This document shows positions 12,773-25,600 of a DNA stretch of 64,000 bases, piece by piece (positions within the stretch are counted from its first letter, which is position 1; every line of letters starts with the position of its first letter). The translations under genes and the position numbers were made by a program. A model generated the notes under the pieces. That model saw only the letters and a list, made by a program, of their open reading frames with translations. It was not told where the DNA came from and ran no database searches. Source of the DNA: Boletus sp. NGJ (Eukaryota > Basidiomycota > Agaricomycetes > Boletales > Boletaceae); the NCBI GenBank assembly GCA_019096195.1, contig JAGTXK010000242.1, positions 62,001-126,000 on the forward strand, written 5' to 3'.

Positions 12773-13734
12773 ATGTCCGATCTTGCCTCTGAAATTCTTT
12801 CCAAGAATGTGAACTGGGCAGAGAGGCTGAACCAGACGTTTCCTCAGTACTTTCCTGACCCTAGGCAAAAGCAAGCGCCAAAGGTGGGTTGGGTCTCTTC
12901 GCGATCGTGTCGACTTTGAGACTTTTAACCGATCCGTACCCCCTTGCTTTTGACAGATCATTTGGCTCGGGTGTTCCGACTCCAGAGTGCAGGAGTCGGA
13001 CGCGACAACGGCATTGCCGGGCGACGTCTTTGTGCATAGGAACATTGCAAAGTGCGTTTGGTGACTCTGGCGCACCGGGAAAGCCACCTGAATCCTCCCC
13101 CCCCTCAAAAAAAAAAAAAAAAAAATAGCCAATTCCATCTTCACGATGACAGTGCGCTGTCGGTCCTCGCATACGCCATCAAGGAACTGGCCGTCCAACA
13201 TGGTACGTGCTTTCATGGACTCTCCAGCAGACCCTCTCTTCACGGCTTCTCTGATCGCCTTTTCTTTTTGTTTGGATGTATGCAGTCGTCGTCGTCGGTC
13301 ACGAGCACTGTGGTGGAGTGCTCACAGCGATGAATGAAGCTCGTCGCCCCCAAGGCACAGATCAGGTCAAACGCCACCACACGCTCCAGGATTCCCTCTA
13401 CCACCTCGTCGAATTAGCCCAAGGTCATCTCAACGAGATCCACGACGAAGATTCCAACAACCCCAACGATGCCCTCACACGTTGGCTCAACCCCCTCGTC
13501 GATCGACTCCGGGGTATCGATCTCCCCCCGGACGACGAAGAGGCGCTGAGGATCTGCGTTGAGGAGAACGTCAAGTTTCAGGTGGATAATTTGACGCGAC
13601 CTCAGTTTGGGGCGTTCGTGAAGAAATCGGCCAAGACGACGCCTGTCTGGGTGCATGGTTGGGTATACGACTTTTCGACGGGGTTCATTCGGGATTTAGA
13701 GATCACCAAGGTGGTTGGCGAGGATGACGACTGA
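12773..13734 (+). CDS. Beta-class carbonic anhydrase
   Basis: Zinc enzyme interconverting CO2 and bicarbonate. In fungi it supplies bicarbonate to carboxylases, including the ACC1 next door, and takes part in CO2 sensing. The ATG at 12773 gives [20 protein letters not shown]. The zinc site is complete: Cys with the Asp/Arg dyad in [12 protein letters not shown], and His-x2-Cys in [12 protein letters not shown]. Later conserved parts are [21 protein letters not shown] and [15 protein letters not shown] near the end. Three introns were placed: after 12883 (ending 12956), after NIAN (its acceptor preceded by a 19-base A run near 13108-13126), and after AVQH (ending about 13284). Protein about 250 residues, within the usual range. 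No signal or mitochondrial leader is obvious, so probably cytosolic. Confidence 0.93.
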
Positions 13735-14611
13735 GCGCCGATGAAAGAGGGGCACGTATGAAGGTGGCGCTTCGGACGTGAGTTGTCGGGAAGATTTCTG
13801 CTGTAACGTGTACCGTTTTGTTCTCTCTCTGAGTCTTGTTTCGAGTGTGTTATGTGAAACTTCTTGTTTTGCTCTAACTTGCGTCGTACACGAGGTTGTA
13901 GTCCCATGTACTTGTACGTTTGATTGATCGTTTGTACTAGATGGTCATGAGAAGTCTAACGCTGAAATATGACCTAGTCAAATGATCCCATCGAAAGAGC
14001 TTCGCATTTACCTCAGATGGCAACACCTCCCGCAAATTTTCCAAACACAAGGCGCAACTGAATGTCAATCGAGAGACTCATCGACGTACATATTATAAAT
14101 ACGTGAAAACGGTATGGGAGAGCGAACACGGGAAAAGCCGCAAATGAGATGATGCGTTCTCCACTTGTATTCACATTGAGCTCTTTATAAAAAGAACTCA
14201 CCATTAACGACCAATCAATCGGCAGCCCGCTTTTGTGGTGGCTTTGAAAATCTGCGTTGGATATGTCAGCCGTCTCCAATCATCGCTTGGATGATATTCA
14301 AGAAGCAATATAGATGACGCAGGACCGTCTTATGCAGCATCGCATTCCATGTCCAAAGGTGACGCCGCGGCACGCTTTCTGCCAGTGGCATGGCGTCGTG
14401 TGGTACTATCTGCCTATCGCATGTAACAGGACTGTGTCTGTGCAAACGGTTGTCCCTCTGTCGCCGAATGGCAGGCAGCATGACAAAACCCGATTCCGTT
14501 CTCTTCTACCGGGGATGTTAGAATGATTCCAGACTTCTGCTGTATAAAGTGCAAGAATCTGCATGGGAACGTCAAGTTGCAAAGTACCTCTCCCGATGGA
14601 ACGTAGCGTAA
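13735..14611. other. Intergenic, no gene seen
   Basis: About 880 bases downstream of carbonic anhydrase. Open frames on either strand show no family resemblance. The right edge abuts the duplicated segment that begins near 14630. Confidence 0.4.
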
Positions 14612-14633
14612 CTATTGTTTTCTAACCTCACCT

Positions 14634-14860
14634 TTGTACCTTCCTCTGCATGTATCCGCACTTTCTCGTGCGACTCGGTTGAAGCGGGTTAACGATTGTG
14701 ACAGTCCGATTACTTCGACGCAATTTGACGTTTTTGTCCTCTGCAAGGTCTGCGAATTCTTAAAGAATATCCTTTGGCACGGTAAACGAGTCTTGGCGAG
14801 CGAGACAGTGTCAATGCCCAAATATATACAAATAACCCCTGTCGACTGTACCACTTCGAC
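14634..14860 (-). pseudogene. Truncated, decayed 5' fragment of SF3B1
   Basis: Reading the minus strand, this stretch repeats the start of the SF3B1 gene at 26360 and its immediate upstream bases. Shared blocks include the codons for [11 protein letters not shown], the stretch coding EFADLAEEE, and the non-coding block around 14841-14870 that matches 26481-26511. The SF3B1 ATG region and several internal blocks are missing, no long frame remains, and nothing of the HEAT-repeat body is present. It is a by-product of the segmental duplication that copied the neighbouring MFS gene. This marks the 26 kb locus, where SF3B1 is complete, as the donor. Confidence 0.85.
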
Positions 14861-14874
14861 AAGTCGAGGATGCT

Positions 14875-16686
14875 TTATTCACTCCACATCTTCCTCGGTA
14901 ACAAATAACCCACCCATAATGTTAACCCGACCATGGAAACCATCACCCAATACCCAAAATAACCTCCCATGATATCTTTCTCGATACTGAGCGAAAAGGC
15001 AGAGTTAACAGCTGCAGGACCGATAGCACGCATGACAGAGACGATCATCTGCGCAATCCCATTCGTTGCGCCAATCGACGCCTTGTTCGGCGCAGCAGCA
15101 CTTATATACATGAACGTTATCCCTGTTTAAACGTGGATTGTCAGAATCATCATCTCCTCACACCGGGTAGGCTCACCGAAAGCAAAACCCGCGAATATAG
15201 ACAAGACCATTTGGAGCCCTACAAGGAACCAAACGAGATAGCACAGACCGTATACCTTTGCCGTGGCGTTAATCACCGGGAACAATGCTATTATAGGGAA
15301 GTACAAAGAAACAGTTGCCAAGAACATGCGTTTGGCGCCGAGCCAATCATGCATGCGAGCGAAGAACATGCATTGAATGATACCACCCGAAATCCCAGAA
15401 AGTGCCAAAATGATCCCAATTGCGGGTGGGTCAAGATTGAGACCACCCATTTCAATGGGCACCGCATAGAAGACTGGGATTATTGAACGAAAGGCGATAT
15501 CGAGGAGGGAGAACGTAGCATAGCTCCCAGCTGCAACCAGAACCGGGCGAACGAGAAGCGCCCCAAAGGGTAGCTGCTTATCGATTGCTTCCGGTGCCGC
15601 ATCGTCACATAGGTCCCCACGAACTTGTGGATCGGACTTTGGTTTGCTGTCGTTGGTCGTTCCACCGAAAAGGTATTGCCTCAGTGTCTTTTGGCGTTTC
15701 GTGGTCTAGATAAAAGCAGTGAGTATCATTCACTGATTCAGACCAGCGACGGACCTCTCTCAAAAATATAAATGCAATTAGCCATGAAAGTGCCGAGATA
15801 GTTGCCGAGACCGAACAGGGCAAAAAGTACGGGTGTTCCTTGAGAAATGCAGAATCGCCAAAGATGTCCGGGAATCTTTCCGCAGGCTTCGCCAGGGACC
15901 CGCCGATCAGTGGCCTTGGCATTTGTTTAGCACGAAAGGATAGACACCCAGTGAAATTGAAAACAAACCCCACTGTTGTACCAATGGACCAAGTAATTGG
16001 TATAATACCATATGCCTGGGCGATATTCGTAGAATCCGTGATCTCGAACGTCATGCTTTTCATTACACCAATGTTCCCATTCAAAGCGCCGCAAAGGCAC
16101 CGACTTTGAATGTTTCATCAGCCTTTCCAGAAAGCAGGGTATGCCAGACTATTTCCTACCTGATAACGAGACTCCAGAACGTTTTAGACAACCCGAAGCA
16201 CCACATCGAGGCTGATATTCCAAAAAGCCCCGTCAAGAGTACCGGTTTGCGACCGATTTGGTCCGACATACGACTCCAGTGGAATATTGTGCATGCTTCG
16301 GTTAAAAAGAATAACGAATGCTAGCGTCTGCGATCTGAGAACTCGATAGGAGGAGGTTGATACGGGCTACGAACCATAAGTCCAACATAGTACCCAACAC
16401 GAGAGTCTTTGCCACCAGTAACACCGATGTCCCTTATCAGCTAGACACAAGTGTCACACAAAGCTTTGGTAGATGTACGGAATGTACAGTGTGGAATTCG
16501 TACCTGGGGAAGGAACGGTGCTATGACCTGCGAAGTTATTGGTTCTGAGATTTGAAGTAACAATAATATGGAAAATTGACGCCAAGGTAGGGGCGTCTTC
16601 TGCTTTTTGAAGTTAGCTTGCTGAGTGTTTTGAGATTGGTCCCTTAGAAGTGGTGTCTCCTCGTCCGTTATCATGGTAGTCGGCAT
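14875..16686 (-). CDS. MFS transporter (DHA1-like drug/peptide-type family), intact copy
   Basis: Twelve-helix major facilitator, substrate unknown. The start at 16686 gives MPTTMITDEETPLLRDQ, an acidic di-leucine-like cytosolic tail, followed by helix 1 with LQISEPITSQVIAPFLPQ. The exon after that carries GVTGGKDSRVGYYVGLM. The loop 2-3 MFS motif reads HWSRMSDQIGRKPVLLTG. Helix 5 has GTTVGPLIGGSLAKPAERFP after removing an intron. The central loop (TTKRQKTLRQYLFGG) precedes VRPVLVAAGSYATFSLLDIAF. The C-terminal half ends in GYLLPRKMWSE. All seven exon joints keep frame, giving about 480-500 residues. The family resembles the fungal group with TPLPWRQFSILLLLQ...EPI near the start. It is the derived duplicate, yet the only intact copy in the window. 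Confidence 0.88.
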
Positions 16687-16689
16687 CCA

Positions 16690-17601
16690 GGTAAGTTAGG
16701 ATGGGAGCGCTGTTAAGATGTGAGTCGGCCGAAAATACCCATAACAAAATAATCTCACCTCTGCTTGAGACAAGTTTCGATGAATGTATCGTCCCAGCCA
16801 GTGAGAGTTTCTCAATCGATAATAAAGCCGGGTGGGAAAGAAGTTGCCGATGACTCGAGTGGACCTAGATTGACAGCGCAAATTGTCAGAGCCGAAAGGG
16901 CCAACACAATATCAATCTCCATCTCCATCTCCATCTGGGCAAAGGCGAAGAAGCGGCTATGTGCTGCGCATTAAACCCCGAATTCGGGTTAGGGCTATCT
17001 CCAGCAAAGGCAACCCAAAACAAAAAGTTGGCGGTCCCTCGAGCGTCGACCAATTAGATTCCTGTAAATAAATAATTTATGCCCAACAAAACACGAGCGG
17101 AATATGAAAGGACGGACACTGCGTGAAACGCGACTGTGTATTTCGTTCACATATTTATTGCTTCGTCCCACATATATACGCGTACAGTATGTTCCCGAAT
17201 AATATTTGTTGTTGTAAAGATATAGGCTGAGCCGCAAAAAAAGCACGAACACTAGCTAAGATATAGCATGACTTCTCTATTGACTTCATCCGGGAATCGG
17301 ACGAGGGAGCTTGGAGGTTGCTTGGCGTAAAGCAAGGCTGAGATTTATCGCTGATGTATCTGTATCGTTGTCGTTTAAGATGTACTCTGTACTATAAAGC
17401 GTGTCAGACAGTGATTTCAGAGGAAAATACGCCATGATAAATGCGCCAATGGTAACGGGCACATTGGCTGGGTACCTGCACCAAGCGTGGCTGGAAGGGT
17501 GTAGGGAACACGACGACCTTCAGTCTTCATCGTATATCATCGCCACAAGACTTCTGTCGCAGAAGTCAGACAGTATTTTTTTAAAATCACCACAGCATGC
17601 C
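16690..17601. other. Intergenic with short GATCTC/CATCTC array and repeat element
   Basis: No gene seen. Contains the dispersed element at 16850-17000 and a small CATCTC tandem run near 16917-16937 (CCATCTCCATCTCCATCT). The remainder up to 17601 is the 3' side of the decayed Hsp70-like gene. Confidence 0.4.
16850..17000 (+). repeat. Dispersed element with CTCGAGTGGACCT start and TTAGGG-containing end (copy 1)
   Basis: Begins TGACTCGAGTGGACCTAG and ends in ACCCCGAATTCGGGTTAGGG, a near-palindrome followed by a telomere-like hexamer. The same two ends recur at 28492-28645 and 30138-30220 with different spacing. No coding capacity. Confidence 0.5.
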
Positions 17602-19893
17602 TCACCTCTTCTCGACGCCCTGATCAAATCATAATGACATCAGGAAATGCCAAGAGTTTAGTTTCGAGAAACTCACATTCACCTTCCATGCGACTTGCGC
17701 GCTGAACTCTGTGCCCCCGAACAAAATGATCACGTCAACGTTGATGCGATAGTAAAAGCCCTCTTGTCCCGATGCCTTTCTCATAGGGACCAAAGTTTTT
17801 GCCGCCTCGCGTAGATCCAAACGAATGCTGCAGAGTGTTGAGAATGACTCTGGTAGAATTGATTTAGAACGCGATTACAGAGATGGCAAGGAACTTGCCT
17901 CGGTCACGATCCATCCACTTTGGATCTGGCAAAGTGCCTCGATAGCACAAGATGGACAGCAAATCGTCGCCAAAGTCCGACTGAGCTACTCTAGCACGGA
18001 AAAATGAATGACGGAATTCCTTTTGTTCATTGGTTTGAACACCCTGCAAAAGCGTTCTTGTATCGGCGTCAAATGTCCCTTGACGAAGGACCCGGAACTA
18101 ACCTTCCGGAGAATTCCTTCAAATGCCTTTGGGACAAGAAGCTCTCCAGCTGCACTTATGACCCAGGTTTCCCTCCTGGAAAGATGCTCGGGGTTATCCT
18201 CGTCGACCTTGACCGTACACCCCGTGCCGTACGTGGCACGTGCAACACGCACTTTCACAAGGTGATCGACAAGGAACGAAAAGGCGCCATCGGGGACCGC
18301 TTTATGGCTGTATCCCATCAATAAATTCTCTTGCTATACCCGGAAAAGACGCATACGTACACTCTACTCGGACGGGAAAGCTCGACACCTTGTGACTTGA
18401 AATACGACTGGAGCTGTGACCAGAGCCAATCACTCACTCCGAATCCACCGATAAGGAATGCCATCTAAAGTCACGAATATAAATGCTGTGTCTATATTCA
18501 GACGCGGAGAGTGGCACCCACAGTGATGGGCACGGTCACATAGTTGCGTTGCTGTTCAAACGCATTGATGACAGCGCTGATGGAATCGTCGAATAGTTTG
18601 GTGACTTCTTGCCTAGAGGCACAGCAATTGGTCATCACAGGAGTTCTGTCAGTGTAGGACAGAGATCTTACCTCAAAAGTCTCAATTTTCCGGCTTTAAT
18701 GCCATGCGCCCGATTGTTATCGCGGACAGTGCCCACCTTGACATAGGCCGGTTGTTCAGCATTAGAGATGTGAAGCTTTGTTGTCTGGTCGAACGTGTGC
18801 GTGATGTCGTCTATCATTTCTGGGTTGGAATAACGCGAGCCTTGGAGCTTTTCTGCGTTTCAACCTTGTCAGCATACAGGTAGGACAGTGAAAACATTGC
18901 CTACTTTGCAACAGCCCCTTTGCTCTGCGCGTAACGAATACTGAACCCTGGAGACGGCCTGGAGACAACAATGAGACGAAATGTTGTACCAGAAAGAATA
19001 AGGCTTACACTCTGCAGGTGCGATCTCCTCAAACGACGTCGGATCGAACTTCATCGAATACATGCTCAAGTCGAGGGTACCACCACCAGCATCAGTGTCG
19101 ACCACCCCTGACCCTGAGGATACTTTTCTTCATCAGGCACCCCCGACGCGAACAGGTCCCAGATACAAAAGTGAAGACCTGCTTCACCCTCCGTCAAGAA
19201 ACGCACACGAGCATATTCATCAGGTGTGCTAGGGACAAGCCCAGCATAGACAATTGCACGTCGAATCATTTGTTGCTGCGCACCCTCCCAGCCATTGGAT
19301 GCGTAAAGATGAACTGGATCTCGTCTTTGACCGATAGCCATATATATCTGGGGTACGATTCCTGAATGTAAGTTTCGGCTCACTGGAAAAGATATCTGGT
19401 GAAATCTGTCAGAACATCGACAATAGATTTGCCGCGTGGAAGGGGCGGGATGTCGTTGTCCTTGATGTGCGCGGAGGATAGATGTTTTGGACGGAGGTGA
19501 AGTTTCCACCTGGTACGGCACGTGAGTACAGAATGAGAAGTGGGTCGAGTCGTCGATGACCGACGATTCCAACTTCACCCATCCCTCGGTCAATGCCACC
19601 TCGACCAATTCATCTTTGAGTGCCTCGTAGCCAACCGCTTTGAGATTTCCCTTGTGATCATAGTACATGACAGACGGCAGTTTGCAGTCGCCTACTTGTC
19701 CCTGTCCAGGGTATCTAGAACTGAGTCAAGAAGGGATGAAACCATAGAAAGCGAGCAAAGTTACTTCGTGACCCCTTGAGGCTGGGGAATTTCCCCCGGC
19801 TGGAGTATACAATAAGAGATACAACTGTAAGTGGTACCGATATCGAATGCAAGGACCAGTTGACGAGTCAATCCAGTGTTTTCGCTGCAGCAC
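17602..19893 (-). pseudogene. Hsp70-like (HSPA12-type) ATPase, decayed copy A
   Basis: Homologue of the intact gene at 51719-54003, in reverse orientation. Recognisable parts on the minus strand are LAFDIGTTYS (phosphate-1 loop), AVGYEALKDELVEVAL, WEGAQQQMIRRAIVYAGL, RVRFLTEGEAGLHFCIWDLFASG, and the C-terminal GVQTNEQKEFRHSF and GQEGFYYRINVDVIILFGGTEFSAQ. The position of the start ATG reads GTG, and about 5 bases are missing just after it. In YLFQC the Cys codon is a stop. One base is missing before the DAGGGT phosphate-2 loop. It is divergently arranged with the decayed coiled-coil gene at 20509, as in the intact pair. I judge it non-functional. Confidence 0.85.
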
Positions 19894-20508
19894 AGCTCGT
19901 CTGCAATTCAGAAGGGGATAACTTGAAAGGCTCAGGCGCAATTTATATATTATATACACGGCCATTGAGCCACAGGAGTTTTAGACGGACCTCAGGGTCG
20001 CATCATATCAATGACATGCAGCCTGAATCACAGAGTTTTGATGGACCTCACCTTCAACTGGCCCGTTGCCCAGATTCGCTTTACATATGCTCAGGTCACC
20101 GATTCTGTACAGTCGGGGCATCCTGCATATTGCTTTCGGACGTGCAAACTCTGTGGGCGCATCAAGTTGATGGCGTCCATGTTTACGCGTCCACACAATC
20201 TTGGCGAGCCGCCGTAAGCCGAGGCGTTGTTCCAGTGCCTGTTCCCCGTCTGGTACGGCGTCCATTTTGAGTGCTGTACGATGGCAGATTGTGAAAAGCA
20301 CATACAATTTTCCATTCCCAAAGTTCATTTTCAGTGCTTCCACACACTCTCCCATATATAGGTTAAGCTGGACAGCTCACCCGTAGTATGCTGTAAATTC
20401 CTTTTTTTGCTGGCCGTCCTCCAATCATGGCAGCTCTCAAAAGTCTGCAGTAGAGTCGTCAAGCGATAACGTTACACATCGTCTTGTAGATGCCTGGCAC
20501 GACAGACA
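19894..20508. promoter_or_regulatory. Divergent intergenic region of module copy A
   Basis: About 600 bases between the decayed Hsp70-like and coiled-coil genes. It is homologous in part to the intergenic regions at 50952-51718 and 55366-56119; the best-kept block encodes KMDAVPDGEQ on the minus strand (about 20230-20270). A TATATA-rich stretch lies at 19946-19956 in front of the Hsp70-like copy. The strong TATA of the other copies is not preserved in the same form. Confidence 0.5.
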
Positions 20509-22298
20509 ATGGTGTCTCCTGTCATCGTGACCACCTCCCACATTCGAAACGAGAGCACCTCGAGTCGCTCCGTATCTAAATCCCAGATCTCTCACGACGC
20601 ACAGGAGCGAGGACGGGACGGCACAGAACACCGGAAAAGATTGACTACATCCACTAAGAACGAAGGATCCATGTACCCAAGGGAAGGGGAAGGGACCAAG
20701 ATAAGAGATGAGGTGTGAAAAAAACACTCAGAGAAGAAAAGACATGCTCATCACCGTTTTTGCAACTATAGTTCAGACCACATAGAGAGGAAGATCAACA
20801 GCAGTATAACAGGGATCGTACCGACGACAGGCGGGACACACCGCGTGGGATGCATTATTCATCGCCGAAGGAGAACATTGATATTGATCGCCCTCCTCTC
20901 GCACACGCGAAGGACGTGGAGCCGATTGTTCCTCGGGTGCATCAGCAAGTCTCCAACACCTTTACGAGGCACGGTCGAGGGAGGTCGATGTTCTCAAACG
21001 CCAACTTGGAGTGGCGCTCGAGGAAAAGCGAGCACTGGCGAATGCCAATCTGACCCTCAAGCAGCAATACGAGGAGCGATCGAAGAAGTTTAGCGCTGTG
21101 TGCCACGAGCGTCAGGCAGCACTAGTGCAAAGGAACGAGATTAACGACGCCTATGCGGCGCTGGTACAACAGTATGAAGAGCAGGTGAAGGAGCTCAATG
21201 CTATGCATCACGAGCGTGAGGCTGCGCTGGGGCAGAAGCAAAAAGCGGAGGAAGACTATGCTGCACTCAGGCAGCAGTATGAAGCGCTGGCTGACGGGTA
21301 CAACTCGCTAAGTAGCAAGTATCATTCATTAAAGGCGACCCTCGAGCAGCGCACGTCGGAATTGCAAGGCACTCAGAGGTTCCTCACGACTGCAGACACG
21401 TTCTCGGGCTCAGAGGTCGTCAACACGCTACGGAAGCTCAACGAAGAGGTGCAGCAGACCACCACGTTCATGGCCGAGTGGGCGGTCGAGAATTTTAGAT
21501 TCGGGAGAGCGCCTCAGACCGAGCGGACAAGAATGTCAGAGGTCTTGGGTATGTGATTTATGCAACTGTTAGGGACAAAGAAACATGGTGAAAACCCTAT
21601 CCTGGTGGAGATGGCTTTTCGGGCCTATCTGATATATGAACTATACGGACTTGCCTCACCATGAAGCATCGGACAGGAAGAGCAGTCGCATAACATGTAA
21701 TATACGAGAGGATGCGGGAAGCAGGTAACCGACTTTCGATACGTTGCAGAGCCTTGCTGACGAGACACACAACTTGATAGAGGGGCAAGCCATATCTGGG
21801 AATTGGCGTACCCTGACCCGCACATATACCCTGCTCGCCTGTCTCAGCGATCCTGAATTCGTGCGTACCATGGACAGAACCATCATCTCTGGTTTCACTG
21901 ACATCCTTTCAGCAGCAGGTTGCACCACGTCTAAATTCGACATCACTTCTGCGCTTTGGTCGAAATTCGCAGAGAAGATCGACCATTTCGTCTCGCTTGC
22001 TGGACAAGTGAATAAAATGATCGGTGTGGGGGTGATCTCGGAGGATTTCGAAGTGCTGATGGTGCACCCTGACACGGTTTTTGACGATAAGACAATGGAA
22101 GACTCGTACGACGATGGGGATAGGGTGCAAGGGACGGAAGAACACGAGGAAACTGTGCTGTGTGCAACGGAGTTGGGATTGATGCAGCGAATGGGGGTAG
22201 GAACGGGCGCGGCGGGACAGGGTGGGGCACCATCCGAGTTGATCATCATGAAGCCAAAGGTGGCCCTCGTGTCGGTGATCGATCTTATAAACGAGTAA
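20509..22298 (+). pseudogene. Coiled-coil partner gene, decayed copy A
   Basis: Homologue of the intact gene at 49145-50951, in opposite orientation. It starts MVSPVIVTTSHIRNES and has the same intron before FRPHREEDQ-type sequence. It then carries the coiled coil (ALEEKRALANANLTLKQQYEERS, EEQVKELNAMHHEREAALGQ, EEDYAALRQQYEALADGY) and the C-terminal helical part (LIEGQAISGNW, SGFTDILSAAGCTTSK, KPKVALVSVIDLINE). Relative to the intact copy it has a one-base loss near 20935-20945 that ends the first frame. Two stop codons replace Gly and Trp codons near 21555 and 21660, and about 10 bases are lost near 21700. The C-terminal frame from 21780 on is open to the usual end. I read it as a pseudogene with a well-preserved 3' half. 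Confidence 0.83.
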
Positions 22299-22676
22299 AG
22301 CCCGAGTATCCATTGCCTTCAATTATGCTGAATAGTGTCCACACCGAGTTGAAAATGCGCCGAATGCGCTGACGGGCGCTATCGCATCAGCTTGAGTAAC
22401 CAAATCTGAAGGGTACAAGTACTGTCCGATACCGCCAACAATCTCGTGGCCCGGAAGCTGGTTTGTGGCAATCGAATTAGTAAAGGCGCTGGTGGGAACA
22501 AACTACGAGGCATCCATTTAGGGTCAGGCAACAGTCGATAGACACTTGTTTGACACCTTTACCTTTGGTGACTGTAGTTGGTGTCGCTGGACGATCAGGA
22601 TCATGTCACGAAAAATAGGGTGATTTCAACATTACAGCGAAAATAACGTCGACTACCTACAATATTTATACACGCA
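22299..22676. other. Intergenic with remnant shared by the Hsp70 modules
   Basis: No gene seen. The stretch 22425-22555, read in reverse, matches sequence downstream of the Hsp70-like genes at about 54745-54850 and 58850-59060 (shared blocks TTGTTCCCACCAG, ACCAATTCGACTGCC-like, GGCGGTATCGGACAGT, GCGCATTTTCAA). It is part of the duplicated unit but has no clear coding frame. Confidence 0.5.
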
Positions 22677-25600
22677 TCACACAAACATTTGCAACGGGTG
22701 ACGATCATATACATTTTGACCCTCGCTCAGTTCGCTGAGATCAGGATAGAACGGTACCATCGCGTCTGCAGCACCGAGATACAGCGAGTTGTAGACGCGC
22801 CAGTAGACCTAGAGACAAAAGAAAGCAGTGAGCGATGGCGCTGGGAGCAAACGATCGGGCAAGACGTACCTCGCGAACTTTACGTGCGGGATGGAACAGG
22901 CCTTGAAGTGTATAGCTAAGAAGAGTGCCTGGGCCCAACGTCACCCGCATAGCCTCGATGGCTTCCATGACTGCACCAATGACGTGCGGAGAGGTTTCGA
23001 AACAGTTAGGCCATACCAGGTTCATCAGATGGAGCATCGAGTCTTCACAGCCGAGACCCGCGACGCCAAGTGCCAGATGCTTTACGATAACGCTTGCCGT
23101 TTGACGGTGGACGAGGTCACGGTCTGTGAGCGCGTCTTCGAGCATGGTGACCACCGAATCGACGTAGTAGGCAGATTGTGGACCAACGTATTCGAACACA
23201 AAGGTCAGTGCTTTGAGACAGCCGGTCCGTACGTTGAGCTCCGCAGTACGGTACTCGTTAAGGATTGCAGGGATACACGTGAAAGCTAGAAAGCAACATC
23301 AGCTTATGGAAACCATCGACAAGTTGAATCACTCACGTCCGCAAGTCTCGGCTACGATGGCGATCGCGACGGTACTACAGACACGACTTTGACGTTCTTG
23401 CACACGCAAATTGGTGAGGAGAACCGAAAGGACATCTTGAGGACCCAAACTCTTCGCAATGTAACCGAACGAGTTAACAGCGGCTCGTCGAATGCCCTTC
23501 TTGTGTGCCTTCAAGAGGTCCAGGAGCTCGAAGCAAATACGCATCCACTCTCGCGCTGGGACGAATTCAGCCCCACGATCAGCTGAAAACACTCGTTAAC
23601 ACTGAGACACCAACAGGAAGGCAAACAAGATTTACCAATACGGCCAATCAAATTGATCGATGCTTCTTGCACCTTTTCGTGTCGGTTACGGAGAATTGGC
23701 GTCATTCGGGGTACTGTACGGGATGAGATCAGCCACGTAATATCAGATGATGCATTTGAATACATACGAAGATCTTTGACCGGGGGGTTCATCTGGGTCA
23801 TACCAACGACATTAGCGATCGCACCCTCAGCAGCAATGATACTACCGAGTGTGTCGGGGTATTCCTCGCCCAGCTGCTCAAACAAGACGAGACCGAGCTT
23901 GCTCAAAAGCTGGTCTTCACCGCATTGCTTGATTACCACTGCAAGTCGTGTAGTCAAATCGGCTGCTTGCTGACGGACTTTGGCGCTCTTGTTGTTAAGA
24001 CGCCAGAGGATCGTAGAGACAATCTGAGTCAGATATGGCTTGACGCGGATGCCAAGAGCGTTGACGACGGTACCGAAACCGTCCAGCATAACTTGGTCTT
24101 CCGTAGTCTGCTCCTGGAAGGAATAGATAATACCGTCTACAAGGCGAACCTCGAGACGTTCGTCAATGTCCGAAGCGCCGAGAGTGGCGACAACCTTGGT
24201 GATAGTCTCCATAACCATCTTCCGGTATGGCTCTGCCTCGTCCTTCAGCTCGTTCACTATCCTTCCAACGATCTCTGAGACGCCCGATTTTTGCGCGAGT
24301 TCCACAGTGGTCTCCACGACTTGGCGATAGTTGCGTCTATCCAATGCCATACGACGAACCCAGAACGACTTGAAAAAGTCGGGGAGAATATCTTGTTTAA
24401 TGTACTGCGCTGTGACTCCCTCCGTAGCAGCGCATTGCTTAACCACTTTGAGTACGATCTTCTTCATCTCCTCGTCAGACGTCTGGAATTCACGGATGAG
24501 GATGACAGTGACTTCTTTGGTATAGTAAGAGGCGTATTCGGGGTCCATAAGGGGAATGATGAAGCCGATCGCTTTCAAGAAGGCGGCGAGACCCTTGCCA
24601 CGGTGTAGACGGATACCGAGCCAAAGAGGTTTGAGCACCTCATCAAACGACTCGATACCGTAGGGTGCTGCAGCTTCGGCCAAGGCAGCGAGACCAAGGG
24701 CCGTCATGGTTCGCACTTTCTGCTGCTCGTCCGTGAGTCCATGGGCGATACAGTTCACGAGGTTTCGCAAATGAGGAAGCACGGCACAACCCATCATGAT
24801 GGCGATCTGTTGAACGATTCGAATACCGGTGTGACGCGCCTGCCACGACTTTTTGCTGCGGCAGACGGCCTTGAGGAAGGGAAGTAACGAAGGGATACCA
24901 AGGGCAGATGCGACGACGGAGAACGCGCGGGCAGTCGTATTGCGAACGTATTCATCTGCGTGATCAATATCAGGACGCATGGTGGAGATCATGTGGGCAA
25001 GACCAGCCGCTTTCGAGAGGTTGGATATAATTTCGCGCCCTTCGACGCGAGCATAGTAATCCTCGTCGATAAGTAACGGTTCGATGACGACTAGAATCTT
25101 GTGCACGTAAGGGCGAACAAGGTCATCGAGTTTGTACAAGACACGGTCAATAACCTTGACCAGCAGATGTCGTTCTTGATCTTCCAATGTGCGTTCCATG
25201 AGTAGTGGGAGAATTTTGTCAAAGAGTGGACCGGCGCCGAACTCGCGAGCTTTGTCTGTGATCTGACGGAGGGCGGTCTTTCGGACGGGTGGAGTGCCGT
25301 TCTTAATCTTGAGGAGAAGCCGCATGATCTTGCGTTCTTTCATTTCATCTACCGAAAGCTCAGTCTCGTCCTCCTCTTTCAGAATCTTTGCGAAATACTG
25401 AGCGTCCTCCGGCTTGAAGAAGGCAAGGTTGCCAACTCCTGGAATTTCAGTAGGTAATTCAGGCGCGAGACCCGCAGCTGCCGCAATGGCAGCAGCGTCA
25501 GATGACTCTTGTATTTGGAAACCCCCAACTTCAGTAACAGGTGTCGCCATCAACTTGCGAGGGGCAACCATTGGCGCATAGCCTGGCGGAGGAGTAACAA

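Larger units (their letters stand above)
14630..16990. repeat. Segmental duplication, copy 1 (SF3B1 5' end + MFS gene + upstream repeat)
   Basis: Direct-orientation duplicate of about 26140-28650. The offset is 11,640 bases across the MFS exons (for example, the last-exon junction at 15121 matches 26761). It holds a decayed piece of the SF3B1 start, the whole MFS gene and part of its upstream sequence, including the CTCGAGTGGACCT element. Identity is highest in the MFS coding part and falls off upstream and in the SF3B1 piece. Confidence 0.85.

Noticed and set aside
13108-13126. A19 run as a possible retrocopy tail
   Set aside because: It lies inside an intron of carbonic anhydrase just before a normal AG acceptor, and the gene keeps its introns.
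18010-18324. Plus-strand frames of about 100 codons opposite the Hsp70-like copy A (also opposite copies B and C)
   Set aside because: They are antisense shadows of the Hsp70-like coding exons and recur only because the sense sequence is duplicated.
22425-22555. Reverse-strand reading with GHEIVGG-like peptide suggesting an alcohol dehydrogenase
   Set aside because: The peptide is not kept in the homologous stretches at 54.8 and 58.9 kb and the surrounding frame has stops; chance resemblance within a duplicated non-coding remnant.
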